Numbered from the stretch's first letter, positions 41,382 to 50,065 are shown. The stretch: 64,000 nucleotides of DNA from Amycolatopsis orientalis DSM 40040 = KCTC 9412 (GCF_000478275.1 NZ_ASJB01000093.1:62001-126000), one strand, 5' to 3'. Numbers and translations: made by a program. Notes: generated by a model from the sequence alone, not told the origin.

Positions 41382-42920
41382 CTAGGGACGCCGGATGGCG
41401 TCTTCAGCACCGTACCCGGCAGGGCTGACGGGCTTCGCCGCGCCATTGACCGAGTCCAGGCTCTCCAGCAGGTGCTTCCCGATCAGCGCGTCGTCGGGGA
41501 GCGCGATCGGGTATTCGCCGGAGAAGCACGCGGTGCAGAGCCGCGACTTCGGCTGTTCCGAAGCGGCGACCAAACCGTCCAGGGAGATGTAGCCCAGCGT
41601 GTCCGCGCCGATGGAACGGCGGATGCCGTCGAGGTCGACGCCGTTGGCCACCAGTTCGGCGCGGGAGGCGAAGTCGATCCCGTAGAAACACGGCCAGCGG
41701 ACGGGCGGCGAGGCGATCCGGACGTGCACCTCGAGCGCGCCGGCCTCCCGCAGCATGCGGACGAGCGCGCGCTGGGTGTTGCCGCGGACGATGGAGTCGT
41801 CCACCACGACGAGCCGTTTGCCGCGGATGACGTCGCGCAGCGGGTTCAGCTTCAGCCGGATGCCCAGCTGGCGGATGGTCTGCGACGGCTGGATGAAGGT
41901 GCGGCCGACGTAGGCGTTCTTCACCAGGCCGGTGCCGTAGGGGATGCCGGAGCCCTGCGCGTAGCCGATGGCCGCCGGGGTGCCGGATTCGGGCACCGGC
42001 ATGACCAGGTCGGCGTCGGCCGGGTGCTCGCCGGCGAGGCGGCGGCCGATCTCGACGCGGGTCGCGTGCACGCTGCGGCCGGCGATCGAGGTGTCCGGGC
42101 GGGCGAGGTAGACGTACTCGAAGACGCAGCCCTTGGGCTCGGGGTTGGCGAAACGGGAGGAACGCAGGCCCTCGGCGTTGATCGCGATGAGCTCGCCGGG
42201 TTCGACCTCGCGGACGAACGACGCGCCGCAGATGTCCAGCGCGGCCGTCTCGCTCGCGACCACCCAGCCGCGTTCGAGCCTGCCGAGCACCAGGGGGTGT
42301 ACGCCGTGCGGGTCGCGCGCGGCGTACAGGGTGGACTCGTCGGCGAAGACCAGGCAGAACGCGCCCTTGAGGGTGGGCAGCAGTTCCAGCGCGGCGGCTT
42401 CGATGCCCTTGTCGGCGGCGTTGGCCGCGAGCAGCCCGCACACCAGGTCGGAGTCGCTGGAAGAACCTGTCAGGCCCGCGTGCGGCTTGAGCCCGGCCTC
42501 GGCCGTGCGGTCGCGCAGTTCGGCGGTGTTGACGAGGTTCCCGTTGTGCGCGAACGACAGTCCACTGCCGGTGGCGGTGGTGCGGAAGATCGGCTGCGCG
42601 TTCTCCCAGATGGTCGCGCCGGTGGTCGAGTAACGGCAGTGCCCGACGGCGATATGCCCCTGCAGCGACTGCAGGACCTGCTCGTCGAACACCTGGCTGA
42701 CCAGGCCGAGATCCTTGAAGACGACGATCTGCGAACCGTCGGAGACCGAGATGCCGGCCGCTTCCTGGCCGCGGTGCTGAAGTGCGTAGAGCCCGTAGTA
42801 GGTCAGCTTCGCGACCTCTTCTCCGGGCGCCCAGACACCGAAGACGCCGCATTCCTCGCGGGGTTCCGGATCGGGCTGGTCGGTCACGGGCTGTCCAGGG
42901 ACGGACGGGTCGGAAACCAC
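41382..42920 (-). CDS. purF: Amidophosphoribosyltransferase
   Basis: 512 residues, first committed step of purine synthesis (PRPP plus glutamine to phosphoribosylamine). The glutaminase nucleophile is Cys24 in REECGVFGVW, exposed after removal of a propeptide, and the PRPP loop is VVVDDSIVRGNT. Cys residues for the Fe-S cluster of this class occur in the C-terminal CTACFSGEYP. GTG with GGGAG seven bases upstream. Operon with purM. Confidence 0.95.
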   Translation of the reverse strand: MVSDPSVPGQPVTDQPDPEPREECGVFGVWAPGEEVAKLTYYGLYALQHRGQEAAGISVSDGSQIVVFKDLGLVSQVFDEQVLQSLQGHIAVGHCRYSTTGATIWENAQPIFRTTATGSGLSFAHNGNLVNTAELRDRTAEAGLKPHAGLTGSSSDSDLVCGLLAANAADKGIEAAALELLPTLKGAFCLVFADESTLYAARDPHGVHPLVLGRLERGWVVASETAALDICGASFVREVEPGELIAINAEGLRSSRFANPEPKGCVFEYVYLARPDTSIAGRSVHATRVEIGRRLAGEHPADADLVMPVPESGTPAAIGYAQGSGIPYGTGLVKNAYVGRTFIQPSQTIRQLGIRLKLNPLRDVIRGKRLVVVDDSIVRGNTQRALVRMLREAGALEVHVRIASPPVRWPCFYGIDFASRAELVANGVDLDGIRRSIGADTLGYISLDGLVAASEQPKSRLCTACFSGEYPIALPDDALIGKHLLESLDSVNGAAKPVSPAGYGAEDAIRRP

Positions 42921-43096
42921 CGAGGTGCTCCCAGGGGAGAAGAGGGCAGGCCGCCACCAGTGTAAACGGTGGGCAGGAGATCAACGCGCCGCGCGACGTG
43001 GCACTGGACACGCTTCAGTCGGCTACTCGCAGTGAGTCCGCGTCCCACGATCGAAGTGGGCAGGACGTGATCGAAGCTCGCACCTCTACGTATGAC

Positions 43097-43134
43097 CGTG
43101 AGTGACGGGCAGGGTTCAGGACCCGGCACTCACG
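43097..43134. repeat. CGTGAGTG...CACTCACG hairpin
   Basis: CGTGAGTG (43097-43104) is exactly inverted at 43127-43134, with a partly paired interior. It lies in the 276-base gap between purF and the small hypothetical gene, and its outer arms match the repeats at 434, 51994 and 61471. I see no other gene in that gap. Confidence 0.55.
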
Positions 43135-43196
43135 ACCCCCGACCAGCCGACCGCTCCCCCTCGACAGAGGCGGTCGACTGTGCTTGAGCGGCTTGA

Positions 43197-43598
43197 TCAA
43201 CCGGCGGCGAGCCACTTGGACGTGCCACCGCGACCCGGAACCCAGCATCCCTTGGACACCTTCTCCGGGAGATACAGCGAGCCGGGCGTGCGCTCGTCCG
43301 GGAGCGCGAGCAGTGCCGTCAGCACCGTCGCCGCGTCGCCGGCGGACCGCCACAGCCACACCTCCGGCTCGAGGATGTCCTCCTCGGTGCCGGGCATACG
43401 GGTCGCGATGACATCGTCCTCGGCGTTGAGCCGGACGACGTCGACCACGTTGTCGTGGACTCGCACGCCGACCACGGCCAGGACCTCGCCGTTCGCGTCG
43501 CACGGGTGCACGAACTGATACCCGCGGTGGATCAGTTCCTTGAGGCCGCTTTCGATATCGGTGATTTCCGCGGTGATGGTGTCACCCGAGAACATCAT
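43197..43598 (-). CDS. Hypothetical protein coupled to a DUF397 gene
   Basis: 133 residues not recognised, acidic, with an alternating beta pattern (GEVLAVVGVRVHDNVVDVVRLN) and no membrane segment. Its ATG lies 17 bases inside the end of the DUF397 gene, so the two are translationally linked. Two adjacent ATG codons (43598, 43595) are possible starts with AAGGA upstream. It probably acts with the DUF397/DUF5753 regulatory pair. Confidence 0.7.
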   Translation of the reverse strand: MMFSGDTITAEITDIESGLKELIHRGYQFVHPCDANGEVLAVVGVRVHDNVVDVVRLNAEDDVIATRMPGTEEDILEPEVWLWRSAGDAATVLTALLALPDERTPGSLYLPEKVSKGCWVPGRGGTSKWLAAG

Positions 43599-43821
43599 CG
43601 AATTCGCCGTCCTTGGCACCCGCGAGGAACGCGGCCATCTCAGCCTGGGTGTAGATCAGCGCGGGTCCGGTCGGGAAGCGCGAATTGCGCATCGCGATCT
43701 CACCGGACGCGAGCGGAGCCACCTCCACACAGTTGCCGATCGCGTTGCTGTAGCTCGCCTTGCGCCAGTGCGCACCGGTAAGACGATCAGCCGGGATGCC
43801 GTTGTCGAACTGTTCAGCCAT
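43582..43821 (-). CDS. DUF397 regulatory partner protein
   Basis: 79 residues with the DUF397 core WRKASYSNAIGNCVEVAPL and MRNSRFPTGPALIYTQAEMAAFL. DUF397 proteins are small actinomycete partners of DUF5753/XRE regulators (as in AbaA/WhiJ-type loci) and are thought to relieve repression. GAAGGTGG lies before the ATG at 43821. It is downstream of the XRE gene on the same strand, with an operator-like array between. Confidence 0.88.
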   Translation of the reverse strand: MAEQFDNGIPADRLTGAHWRKASYSNAIGNCVEVAPLASGEIAMRNSRFPTGPALIYTQAEMAAFLAGAKDGEFDDVLG

Positions 43822-43861
43822 GGTCCCCACCTTCCCCGACAGAAGACTTCGGGCGATGCAT

Positions 43862-43938
43862 CTGCATGTGCATTTGCTTGTGATCCAAAGTTAGCACGTG
43901 TGGCTGCAGCGGTAAATGCACGTGCAGAAGTTTCTGCA
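43862..43938. promoter_or_regulatory. TGCA-rich inverted-repeat operator array
   Basis: CTGCATGTGCATTT (43862-43875) and AAATGCACGTGCAG (43914-43927) are inverted repeats with one mismatch. Overlapping the second, TGCAGAA/TTCTGCA (43923-43938) is a perfect dyad with a 2-base centre. The array sits between the XRE regulator and DUF397 genes. I see no gene in the remaining bases up to 44104. Confidence 0.6.
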
Positions 43939-44104
43939 GAATTCGCGTGCAGTGAGTATCAGGTCCATCGACCGTCCCACTAAAGCGTGATGATCGCCTT
44001 CCCCAATGGGGGAACAACTACAGTTCGTGAGCACGTTTTGGGGCGGGCGCGAGAAAACCCCCACCGTCACCGGGACGGCGGAGAACCCCACAACGGTGAG
44101 TGAC

Positions 44105-44983
44105 TCAGATTTCCGCGCGGCGCTTCAGGAGCATCTGGCGGCTGCGGTCCGGCGTCTCCGCGTCGACCGCGAGCATGTCGAGCGCCCGGCTGTACCGCTC
44201 GATCTCGTCGCGCTTGTCGATGTAGTGCGCGCCGGTCAGGCATTCGGTGTAGGCGATGTTCGGCAATTCCTCTTCCGCGAACCTGAGCAGCGAGAACGCG
44301 CTGTCCGCGGAGTAACCGCTGCGATCGAACGGGAGGATCTGCACCGAGATGTTCGGCTGCTGGATCATCTCCAGCAGGTAGTCGATCTGCCCCTTCAGGA
44401 TCTCGCGATCGCCGATCGGCCGGTGGAGCACCGACTCGTCGAGCACCAGCCACAACCGCGGCGCGTCCGGCCGGGACAGCATCTTCTGCCGCCGCATGCG
44501 CAGCGCGACCCGGCGAAGGACCTGCTCATTGACCATGTCCGGACGGCCGTGGCTCATGATCGCCCGCGCGTAGGCCTCGGTCTGCAGCAGACCCGTGACG
44601 TACAGCGGCTCCCAGACCTGGATCCGGGCCGCCGCCTCTTCGAGTCCGACGAGGTCGTTGAACCAGCTCGGCATCAGGTCGCCGTAGCGGCGCCACCAGC
44701 CCGGCTCGTTCGACTCCTTGACCATGTCGAGGAACTGCTGCCGCTCGTCGGGGTCGGTCATCCCGTACATGGTCAGCAGGTCGGCGACGTCGCGTTCCTT
44801 GAACCCGACCCGGCCGAGTTCGAGACGGCTGATCTTCGATTCGGAACCCCGGATGCTGTAGCCGGCCTCCTGGCGCGTGATCCCGGCGTCCTCGCGCATC
44901 CGCCGGAGCTGTGAGCCGAGGATCATCCGGCGCGCGGTGGGACCCAGGGACTGCTCACCACCGGGCGGGTTGACCGCGTTCAT
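44105..44983 (-). CDS. XRE-family regulator with DUF5753 domain
   Basis: 292 residues. An N-terminal helix-turn-helix (LGSQLRRMREDAGITRQEAGYSIRGSESKISRLELG, about 22-57) is followed by the DUF5753 (Scr1-like) domain: WFNDLVGLEEAAARI, EPLYVTGLLQTEAYARA and a VLDESVLHRPIG strand. These regulators pair with DUF397 proteins and control development or antibiotic production in actinomycetes. ATG 44983 begins MNAVNPPGG. Divergent from a DUF574 methyltransferase. Confidence 0.9.
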   Translation of the reverse strand: MNAVNPPGGEQSLGPTARRMILGSQLRRMREDAGITRQEAGYSIRGSESKISRLELGRVGFKERDVADLLTMYGMTDPDERQQFLDMVKESNEPGWWRRYGDLMPSWFNDLVGLEEAAARIQVWEPLYVTGLLQTEAYARAIMSHGRPDMVNEQVLRRVALRMRRQKMLSRPDAPRLWLVLDESVLHRPIGDREILKGQIDYLLEMIQQPNISVQILPFDRSGYSADSAFSLLRFAEEELPNIAYTECLTGAHYIDKRDEIERYSRALDMLAVDAETPDRSRQMLLKRRAEI

Positions 44984-45104
44984 CGACCGGGGACCTTTCG
45001 TACGCCAATACTCACCAGGGATCAAAACCCGACTACTCAAAGTACACGTTTGGGCCTCGACACGACAGGCATGGCTCGGTTTACCGGTCGCGCACGTGGT
45101 TCTA

Positions 45105-45116
45105 CTCTACGTAGAG
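45105..45116. promoter_or_regulatory. 12-bp palindrome between XRE and DUF574 genes
   Basis: CTCTACGTAGAG is a perfect palindrome in the 168-base divergent intergenic region, 36 bases before the methyltransferase ATG. Candidate operator. Confidence 0.4.
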
Positions 45117-45151
45117 CCCGAGACTTCCGACACAGTTTTGTGAGGTTCAAG

Positions 45152-45985
45152 ATGCCCGACGCCCCGACCCGGACGGAACGAGTGCCTGTGGGTGTCGACC
45201 CGACCCGGGCCAGCATCGCCCGGGTGTACGACGCCTTCCTCCTCGGCAAGGACAACTACGAGATCGACCGGGAGGTGCTGCGCAAGGTCCAGCAGGCCGC
45301 TCCCGAAGCGCAGGACCTGGCGACCGAGAACCGCGGCTTCCTGATCCGGTCGTGCCGGTTCCTCGCCAGCCAGACGGGCATCACCCAGTTCCTCGACCTC
45401 GGATCCGGCCTCCCGACCGCGGAGAACACGCACCAGGTCGTGCAGCGGATCAACCCGGAGATCAAGGTCGTCTACGTCGACAACGACCCGGTCGTACTCG
45501 CGCACGGGCGCGCCCTGCTCGAAGAGAACGAGAACACGCACTTCGTCTCGGACGACATCTTCGAGCCGGAGCGGATCCTGGAGAACCCGGACATCCAGCG
45601 GCACATCGACTTCACGCAGCCGATCGCGTTGCTGCAGCTCGGGACCCTGCACCACTACAACGGGCCGCACGAAGCGCCCGCGCAGATCATGAAGAAGTAC
45701 ATCGACGCGCTGCCGTCGGGTTCGTACGTGGCGATCTCGCACTTCTCCGACCCGCAGGACGAGCTGTCCGAGGTCGCCCGCAAGATGGAGGACTTCTTCC
45801 TCCACAGCCCGATGGGCTCGGGCACCTTCCGCACCAAGGCCGAGATCGAGGAGCTGTTCCACGACCTCGAGATGGTCGAGCCCGGCGTCACCCTGTGCGC
45901 CGACTGGTGGCCGGACGGCCCGCGGATCAAGGAGCTGAACACGGCTCAGCGGACGATCTCGGGCGGCGTCGGCCGCAAGAAGTAA
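45152..45985 (+). CDS. DUF574 SAM-dependent methyltransferase
   Basis: 277 residues of the actinomycete DUF574 group: the entry motif RVYDAFLLGKDNYEIDREV and the SAM-binding FLDLGSGLPTAENTHQV, then VVYVDNDPVVLAHGRALL. These enzymes are numerous in actinomycetes and no substrate is known. They often neighbour DUF397/DUF5753 regulators, as here. ATG 45152 has GAGG seven bases upstream. A large terminator follows the stop. Confidence 0.9.
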   Translation: MPDAPTRTERVPVGVDPTRASIARVYDAFLLGKDNYEIDREVLRKVQQAAPEAQDLATENRGFLIRSCRFLASQTGITQFLDLGSGLPTAENTHQVVQRINPEIKVVYVDNDPVVLAHGRALLEENENTHFVSDDIFEPERILENPDIQRHIDFTQPIALLQLGTLHHYNGPHEAPAQIMKKYIDALPSGSYVAISHFSDPQDELSEVARKMEDFFLHSPMGSGTFRTKAEIEELFHDLEMVEPGVTLCADWWPDGPRIKELNTAQRTISGGVGRKK

Positions 45986-46004
45986 GGCTCCGCCCCCTCG
46001 CGTG

Positions 46005-46063
46005 CGTGCAATGAAAGGACCTTTCCTTGCAAATTTCGCAAGGAAAGGACCTTTCATTGCACG
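46005..46063. terminator. Terminator after the DUF574 gene
   Basis: A 26-bp stem with one mismatch (46005-46030 with 46038-46063) encloses AAATTTC. Its arm contains AATGAAAGGACCTTTCC, a relative of the GAAGGCC hairpins. It separates two convergent genes. Confidence 0.88.
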
Positions 46064-46075
46064 CGGGGACGGGGT

Positions 46076-46456
46076 TCAGAGCCGGACCAGCGGCAGCCAG
46101 CGGGCCAGGTCGGCCCGGCTCCCGGAGGCGGTGACCCGCCCCGATTCGACGGCGTCGGCCCAGGCGAGCAGGCCGGTCGCCAGTTCCAGCCACGTGCGCG
46201 GATCCGTTTCGACGACGTTCGGCGGCGTCCCGCGCGTATGCCGCAATCCTTCGACACACTGCACCGCCGCGAACGGCGGCACCCGCACTTCGACACTCTT
46301 CCCCGGGGCGTCCGCGGCCAGCGTCCGCAGGCTCAGGCGGACCGCCGCGGCCAGCTCGGGACGGGCCGGATCCGGAGCGGATCCGCTCAACCAGGGGGAA
46401 ATCGCCGTGATCGCGGCACGTAACTCAGCGGGGTCGACCGAACGCGAAGAGGCCAT
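46076..46456 (-). CDS. Sterol-carrier-protein-like (SCP2 fold) protein
   Basis: 126 residues matching the bacterial SCP-like family: a helical start, VEVRVPPFAAVQCVEG strand region and the WLELATGLLAWADAVESGRV helix-turn common to SCP2/maleylpyruvate-isomerase-like proteins. Ligand unknown. The mycobacterial syntelogue also sits next to purF/purL. The ATG follows TACTGT by 6 nt on the coding strand, suggesting a leaderless mRNA. Confidence 0.8.
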   Translation of the reverse strand: MASSRSVDPAELRAAITAISPWLSGSAPDPARPELAAAVRLSLRTLAADAPGKSVEVRVPPFAAVQCVEGLRHTRGTPPNVVETDPRTWLELATGLLAWADAVESGRVTASGSRADLARWLPLVRL

Positions 46457-46470
46457 GGGAGAACAGTAGA

Positions 46471-47136
46471 GTGAGCGCGAACAAACCTTCAGGCACCCGG
46501 AACGTGGGGATGGCGATGGCGCAGCGGGACGAGGCGGATCGGTCGGCGTCGAGCCTGGCGGGCAAGCGGAAACAGCGCAAGCCGAAGATCACCGAAGAGA
46601 TGCGCGCCAACGCCAAGGCCAATCCGAACAGCTGGCTGTACGTCATCGACGAGGCCTTCGATCCCGATGGCCCGGTGCCGTCCTGGGCGGTCGTCGGCGC
46701 GTACCCGGTGAACGGCACGGGCGAGATCGTCGAGGACTTCCACCCCAACGACCGCTACCGCCCCTCGCCCAAGGCGCTCGGTTTCCCGGAGCCGCGCAAC
46801 GAGCTGGAGCAGTTGCTGCAGCTGGTGCGCACGAACCACCGCCCGGCCGCCGACCTGCCGCGGGTCTTCCTCGACTCGACGCTGTTCGTCTACGCCCTTT
46901 CGCCGGTCCAGCGCACGGTGATCGGCTTCCACAACACCGACGGCCAGGTGCTGGTGCCGGCGTACACGGCGAAGACGCTGGTTCCGAGCGAATGGCCGCA
47001 CGCCCGCGCGGTGCTGGGCCGGGACATGGTCCCGTTGCTCGCCGGGCATCCGGTGGCGATCAATCCGCACGATCGCCTCACCGCGATCGTCCCCTCGGAG
47101 CACCTCGACAAAGCCCTTTCGGACGAGCGCCGCTAG
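46471..47136 (+). CDS. Type VII secretion-associated protein family member
   Basis: 221 residues. After a basic start (SLAGKRKQRKPKITEEM) comes the family motif NSWLYVIDEAFDPDG and PSWAVVGAYPVNGTGEI, then YRPSPKALGFPEPRNELEQLLQLV, which I recognise from proteins annotated as type VII secretion system-associated. No ESX core genes (eccC, WXG100) are nearby, so it is an orphan. The GTG start is not supported by a clear ribosome-binding site; codons near 46504-46513 are alternatives. Confidence 0.72.
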   Translation: MSANKPSGTRNVGMAMAQRDEADRSASSLAGKRKQRKPKITEEMRANAKANPNSWLYVIDEAFDPDGPVPSWAVVGAYPVNGTGEIVEDFHPNDRYRPSPKALGFPEPRNELEQLLQLVRTNHRPAADLPRVFLDSTLFVYALSPVQRTVIGFHNTDGQVLVPAYTAKTLVPSEWPHARAVLGRDMVPLLAGHPVAINPHDRLTAIVPSEHLDKALSDERR

Positions 47137-47241
47137 GGGCTCGATTAACCCACTCGGCCCAATATTCCGCCGTCGAACGCAACTCTTTCGGGTGATGTTC
47201 GAGTCGCTGATTCCCTTTCCGCGGGGGATCGTGGCGACGTG

Positions 47242-48057
47242 ATGAGTCGCAGAGTGTGTTCGAAAGGCTGGGGGGCCGTCCTCGCGGCGGGGGTCTTGCT
47301 GCTCGCGCAGACCCCCGCCGCGGCACAGGAAGCCAGGCCCAGATACGACGGGGCCGAGGAGCATTACGCCGGCTCGCAGATCGCGTTGCACGAAGGCGTC
47401 GACGCCGTGCTCGGCCCGCTTTACGGCGGCGAGGCGCAGACCCTCGGCCACGACGTCAGCGGACATCAGGGCGACGTCGACTGGCCGGGTGCGGCCAGGA
47501 CCGGCGCGAAATTCGTCTACGTGAAGGCGACCGAGGGCACGGGTTTCGTCAATCCCCGGTTTCTTCAGCAGTACAACGGTTCCTACGGTGTCGGCCTGAT
47601 CCGCGGGTCGTACCACTTCGCGCGGCCCGACATCTCGGACGGCGCTTCGCAGGCGCACTACTTCGTCGACCACGGCGGCGGCTGGTCCGGCGACGGCAAG
47701 ACGCTGCCGGGCGCGCTCGACGTCGAGTACAACCCGTACGGCGAAACCTGTTACGGCAAGACGCCCGCCCAGATGGTGGCGTGGATGGCGTCGTTCGCGG
47801 AGACCTATCTGTGGCGGACCGGACGGCATCCGGCGATCTACACGTCGACGAGCTGGTGGAAGCGCTGTACCGGCAACAGCAACGTGTTCTGGCAGAACCC
47901 GCTCTGGCTCGCGCGCTACAACACCGAGATCGGTGAGCTGCCCGCCAGCTGGAAGACCCAGACGATCTGGCAGTTCTCGAACAAGGGCAGCCTGCCCGGC
48001 GACCAGAACTGGTTCAACGGCACGGAAGATCGAGTGCGCGCTCTGTCACAGGGCTGA
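47242..48057 (+). CDS. Secreted GH25 lysozyme (copy 1)
   Basis: 271 residues. A signal peptide ends at QTPAAAQ (about 28). After a 40-residue spacer the glycoside hydrolase 25 domain begins with the catalytic Asp in GHDVSGHQGDVDW and the catalytic acid in ALDVEYNPYG. It is predicted to cut N-acetylmuramyl linkages of peptidoglycan. An in-frame GTG lies one codon upstream of the ATG. A paralogue with the same layout lies 185 bases downstream. Confidence 0.9.
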   Translation: MSRRVCSKGWGAVLAAGVLLLAQTPAAAQEARPRYDGAEEHYAGSQIALHEGVDAVLGPLYGGEAQTLGHDVSGHQGDVDWPGAARTGAKFVYVKATEGTGFVNPRFLQQYNGSYGVGLIRGSYHFARPDISDGASQAHYFVDHGGGWSGDGKTLPGALDVEYNPYGETCYGKTPAQMVAWMASFAETYLWRTGRHPAIYTSTSWWKRCTGNSNVFWQNPLWLARYNTEIGELPASWKTQTIWQFSNKGSLPGDQNWFNGTEDRVRALSQG

Positions 48058-48242
48058 GCCCCTCACCTACGAGTGTTACAAGATCACAAATCACCACCAA
48101 GATGGAAATGAAAATCACCCACGTGTAGTACCAATTTCACGGAAGTTAGTGACAAACCCGACACCGTCGTCAACAATCGTGGCCGGACGGCTACCTGCAG
48201 TTAGTCGTCCTCAGCGAGGGTTATCCGTGAAGGGATTGTCGT

Positions 48243-49088
48243 ATGCGCACTTCCCGAAGAATCGCCATCGCCGTCGGCTCCGCGCTGCTCCTGCTCAGCA
48301 GCACGGTTCAGGCGTCGGCCGCCCCGTCCCCGGAGATCATGTCGATCGAACAGGATCTCCAGCGGAACGACCACACGATCGGATCGCAGATCCGGCGCGT
48401 GGAAGGCGACACCTCCACCCCGGAGTCCAAGGCCAAGGCCGCTCAGCCGCAGCCCGAAGCCGGGGTGCTCGCGACGGTCGCGGGCATGGACGTCGCCAGC
48501 TACCAGCAGAACGTCGACTGGGCGTACTGGTGGGGACAGGGCAAGCGCTTCGTGTGGACGAAGGCCACCGAAGGCACTAGCTACAAGAACCCGTACTTCG
48601 CCCAGCAGTACAACGGTTCCTACAACCAGGGCTTCATCCGCGGCGCGTACCACTTCGCGCTGCCCAACGTCTCCGGCGGCGCCGCGCAGGCGGACTTCTT
48701 CATCAACAACGGCGGGGGCTGGTCCGGCGACGGCAAGACCCTGCCGGGTGCGCTCGACATGGAGTACAACCCGTACGGGGCCACCTGTTACGGCTTGAGC
48801 CAGGCGTCCATGGGGGCATGGATCCGGGCGTTCCACGATCGCTACAAGGCGCGCACCGGCCGCTGGCCCGTCATCTACACCTCGACGAGCTGGTGGAGCA
48901 CCTGCGTCGGCACGTCGCAGAACTTCGGTGGCACGGTCCCCCTGTGGATCGCGCGCTACGCGTCGACCGTGGGTTCCCTGCCCTACGGCTGGAGCTTCTA
49001 CACCGTGTGGCAGTACACCTCGAGTCCGCTCGACCAGAACACCTTCAACGGCGCCTACGACCGTTTGCAGGCACTGGCCAACGGCTGA
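48243..49088 (+). CDS. Secreted GH25 lysozyme (copy 2)
   Basis: 281 residues with a signal peptide (cleavage near VQASAAPS) and a GH25 domain containing GMDVASYQQNVDW and ALDMEYNPYGATCYG. The domain shares long blocks with copy 1 (QQYNGSY, GGGWSGDGKTLPG, YTSTSWW), showing tandem duplication. The segments ahead of the domain have diverged, although both contain a GSQI motif. AAGGGA precedes the ATG. Confidence 0.92.
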   Translation: MRTSRRIAIAVGSALLLLSSTVQASAAPSPEIMSIEQDLQRNDHTIGSQIRRVEGDTSTPESKAKAAQPQPEAGVLATVAGMDVASYQQNVDWAYWWGQGKRFVWTKATEGTSYKNPYFAQQYNGSYNQGFIRGAYHFALPNVSGGAAQADFFINNGGGWSGDGKTLPGALDMEYNPYGATCYGLSQASMGAWIRAFHDRYKARTGRWPVIYTSTSWWSTCVGTSQNFGGTVPLWIARYASTVGSLPYGWSFYTVWQYTSSPLDQNTFNGAYDRLQALANG

Positions 49089-49263
49089 GCTGCGCATTTC
49101 GTGAAGAAGCGGCTCCCGGCCTCGGCCGGGAGCCGCCCTCGCGCGCGAGGTACCTTCCGAGCAGAATGCCCCTGAGCTCCTGGCACGGGCGGATCCGGAA
49201 CCGGTATCGGCCACCGTCCGTCTGATCTCCAGCCTCAGGCCCCAGTACGGAAGGCGAGACCCG

Positions 49264-50061
49264 ATGACCTACCCACCCCAGCCAGGCCAGCCCTACGGCC
49301 AGGACCCCCAGGGACAGCAGCCCGGCGGCTACCCGCAGCAGGGTGGATGGGACCAGACCCAGCAGTACGGTCAGCAGCCTCAGCAGGGCTGGGACCAGAC
49401 CCAGCAGTACCCGCAACAGCAGCAGGGCTGGGATCCGAACGCGCAGCAGCAGGGCTGGGACCCGAACAACCCGGGCTACCCGCAGGGTCACGGCGGCCCG
49501 CCCGCGCCGCCGCCGAAGAGCAAGACCGGGCTGATCATCGGGATCGTGATCGGCCTTGTCGTGCTGATCGCCTTCGGTGTCACCGGTTTCGTCGCGCCGG
49601 GCTTCCTGCTGAGCAAGGACGAAGGGAACAACACCGCCGCGCCGCCGCCGGCGTCGTCGTCCGGCAACGCGCCGACCGAAGCGCCGAAGAGCAGCAGCCC
49701 GAAGTCGAGCGCGCCCAAGAGCAGCCCCAAGAGCACCGAAAGCGGTGGCAGCGGCTCCGAAGGCAACCCGAAGGGCGTCCAGAGCCTCAAGGACTTCATG
49801 GCCAAGGTGAGCGCCGGTGACAAGGCGGGTGCGCTGTCGCTGGTCTGCGAGGACATGAAGGCGACCATGGGCGACTCGATCGACATCATGGCACCGGCGC
49901 CGTCGCAGCTGGAGATCACCAAGACCTCCGGCATCGGCGACGGTTTCGTCAGCGGCGACATCGAGGGCACCGTCAAGGGCAAGAAGGTGAGTGGTTCGGG
50001 GATCGCTTCGGACGACAACCCGGACAAGTCCTTCTGCGTCCGCAACTTCTTCGTATTCTGA
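49264..50061 (+). CDS. Pro/Gln-rich membrane-anchored protein
   Basis: 265 residues. The first 85 are a Gln/Pro/Gly/Tyr repeat region built on QGWDPNxQQ and QTQQYxQQ units. One membrane helix follows (LIIGIVIGLVVLIAFGVTGFV), then a Ser/Lys/Pro spacer and a small extracellular domain (GVQSLKDFMAKVSAGDKAGALSLVC) resembling DUF4878/NTF2-like lipoprotein folds. Function unknown. The gene at 58992 has the same architecture with a shorter N-terminus. Confidence 0.8.
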   Translation: MTYPPQPGQPYGQDPQGQQPGGYPQQGGWDQTQQYGQQPQQGWDQTQQYPQQQQGWDPNAQQQGWDPNNPGYPQGHGGPPAPPPKSKTGLIIGIVIGLVVLIAFGVTGFVAPGFLLSKDEGNNTAAPPPASSSGNAPTEAPKSSSPKSSAPKSSPKSTESGGSGSEGNPKGVQSLKDFMAKVSAGDKAGALSLVCEDMKATMGDSIDIMAPAPSQLEITKTSGIGDGFVSGDIEGTVKGKKVSGSGIASDDNPDKSFCVRNFFVF

Positions 50062-50065
50062 GCAG

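Noticed and set aside
40266..42965. An 899-codon open frame antisense to purM and purF
   Set aside because: Composition is dominated by Arg, Gly, Val and Asp from GC-biased third positions of the real genes; no domain is visible and purM/purF are unmistakable on the other strand.
42921..43196. An 81-codon frame on the minus strand upstream of purF
   Set aside because: Poor third-position bias and it overlaps the purF promoter region and a hairpin repeat.
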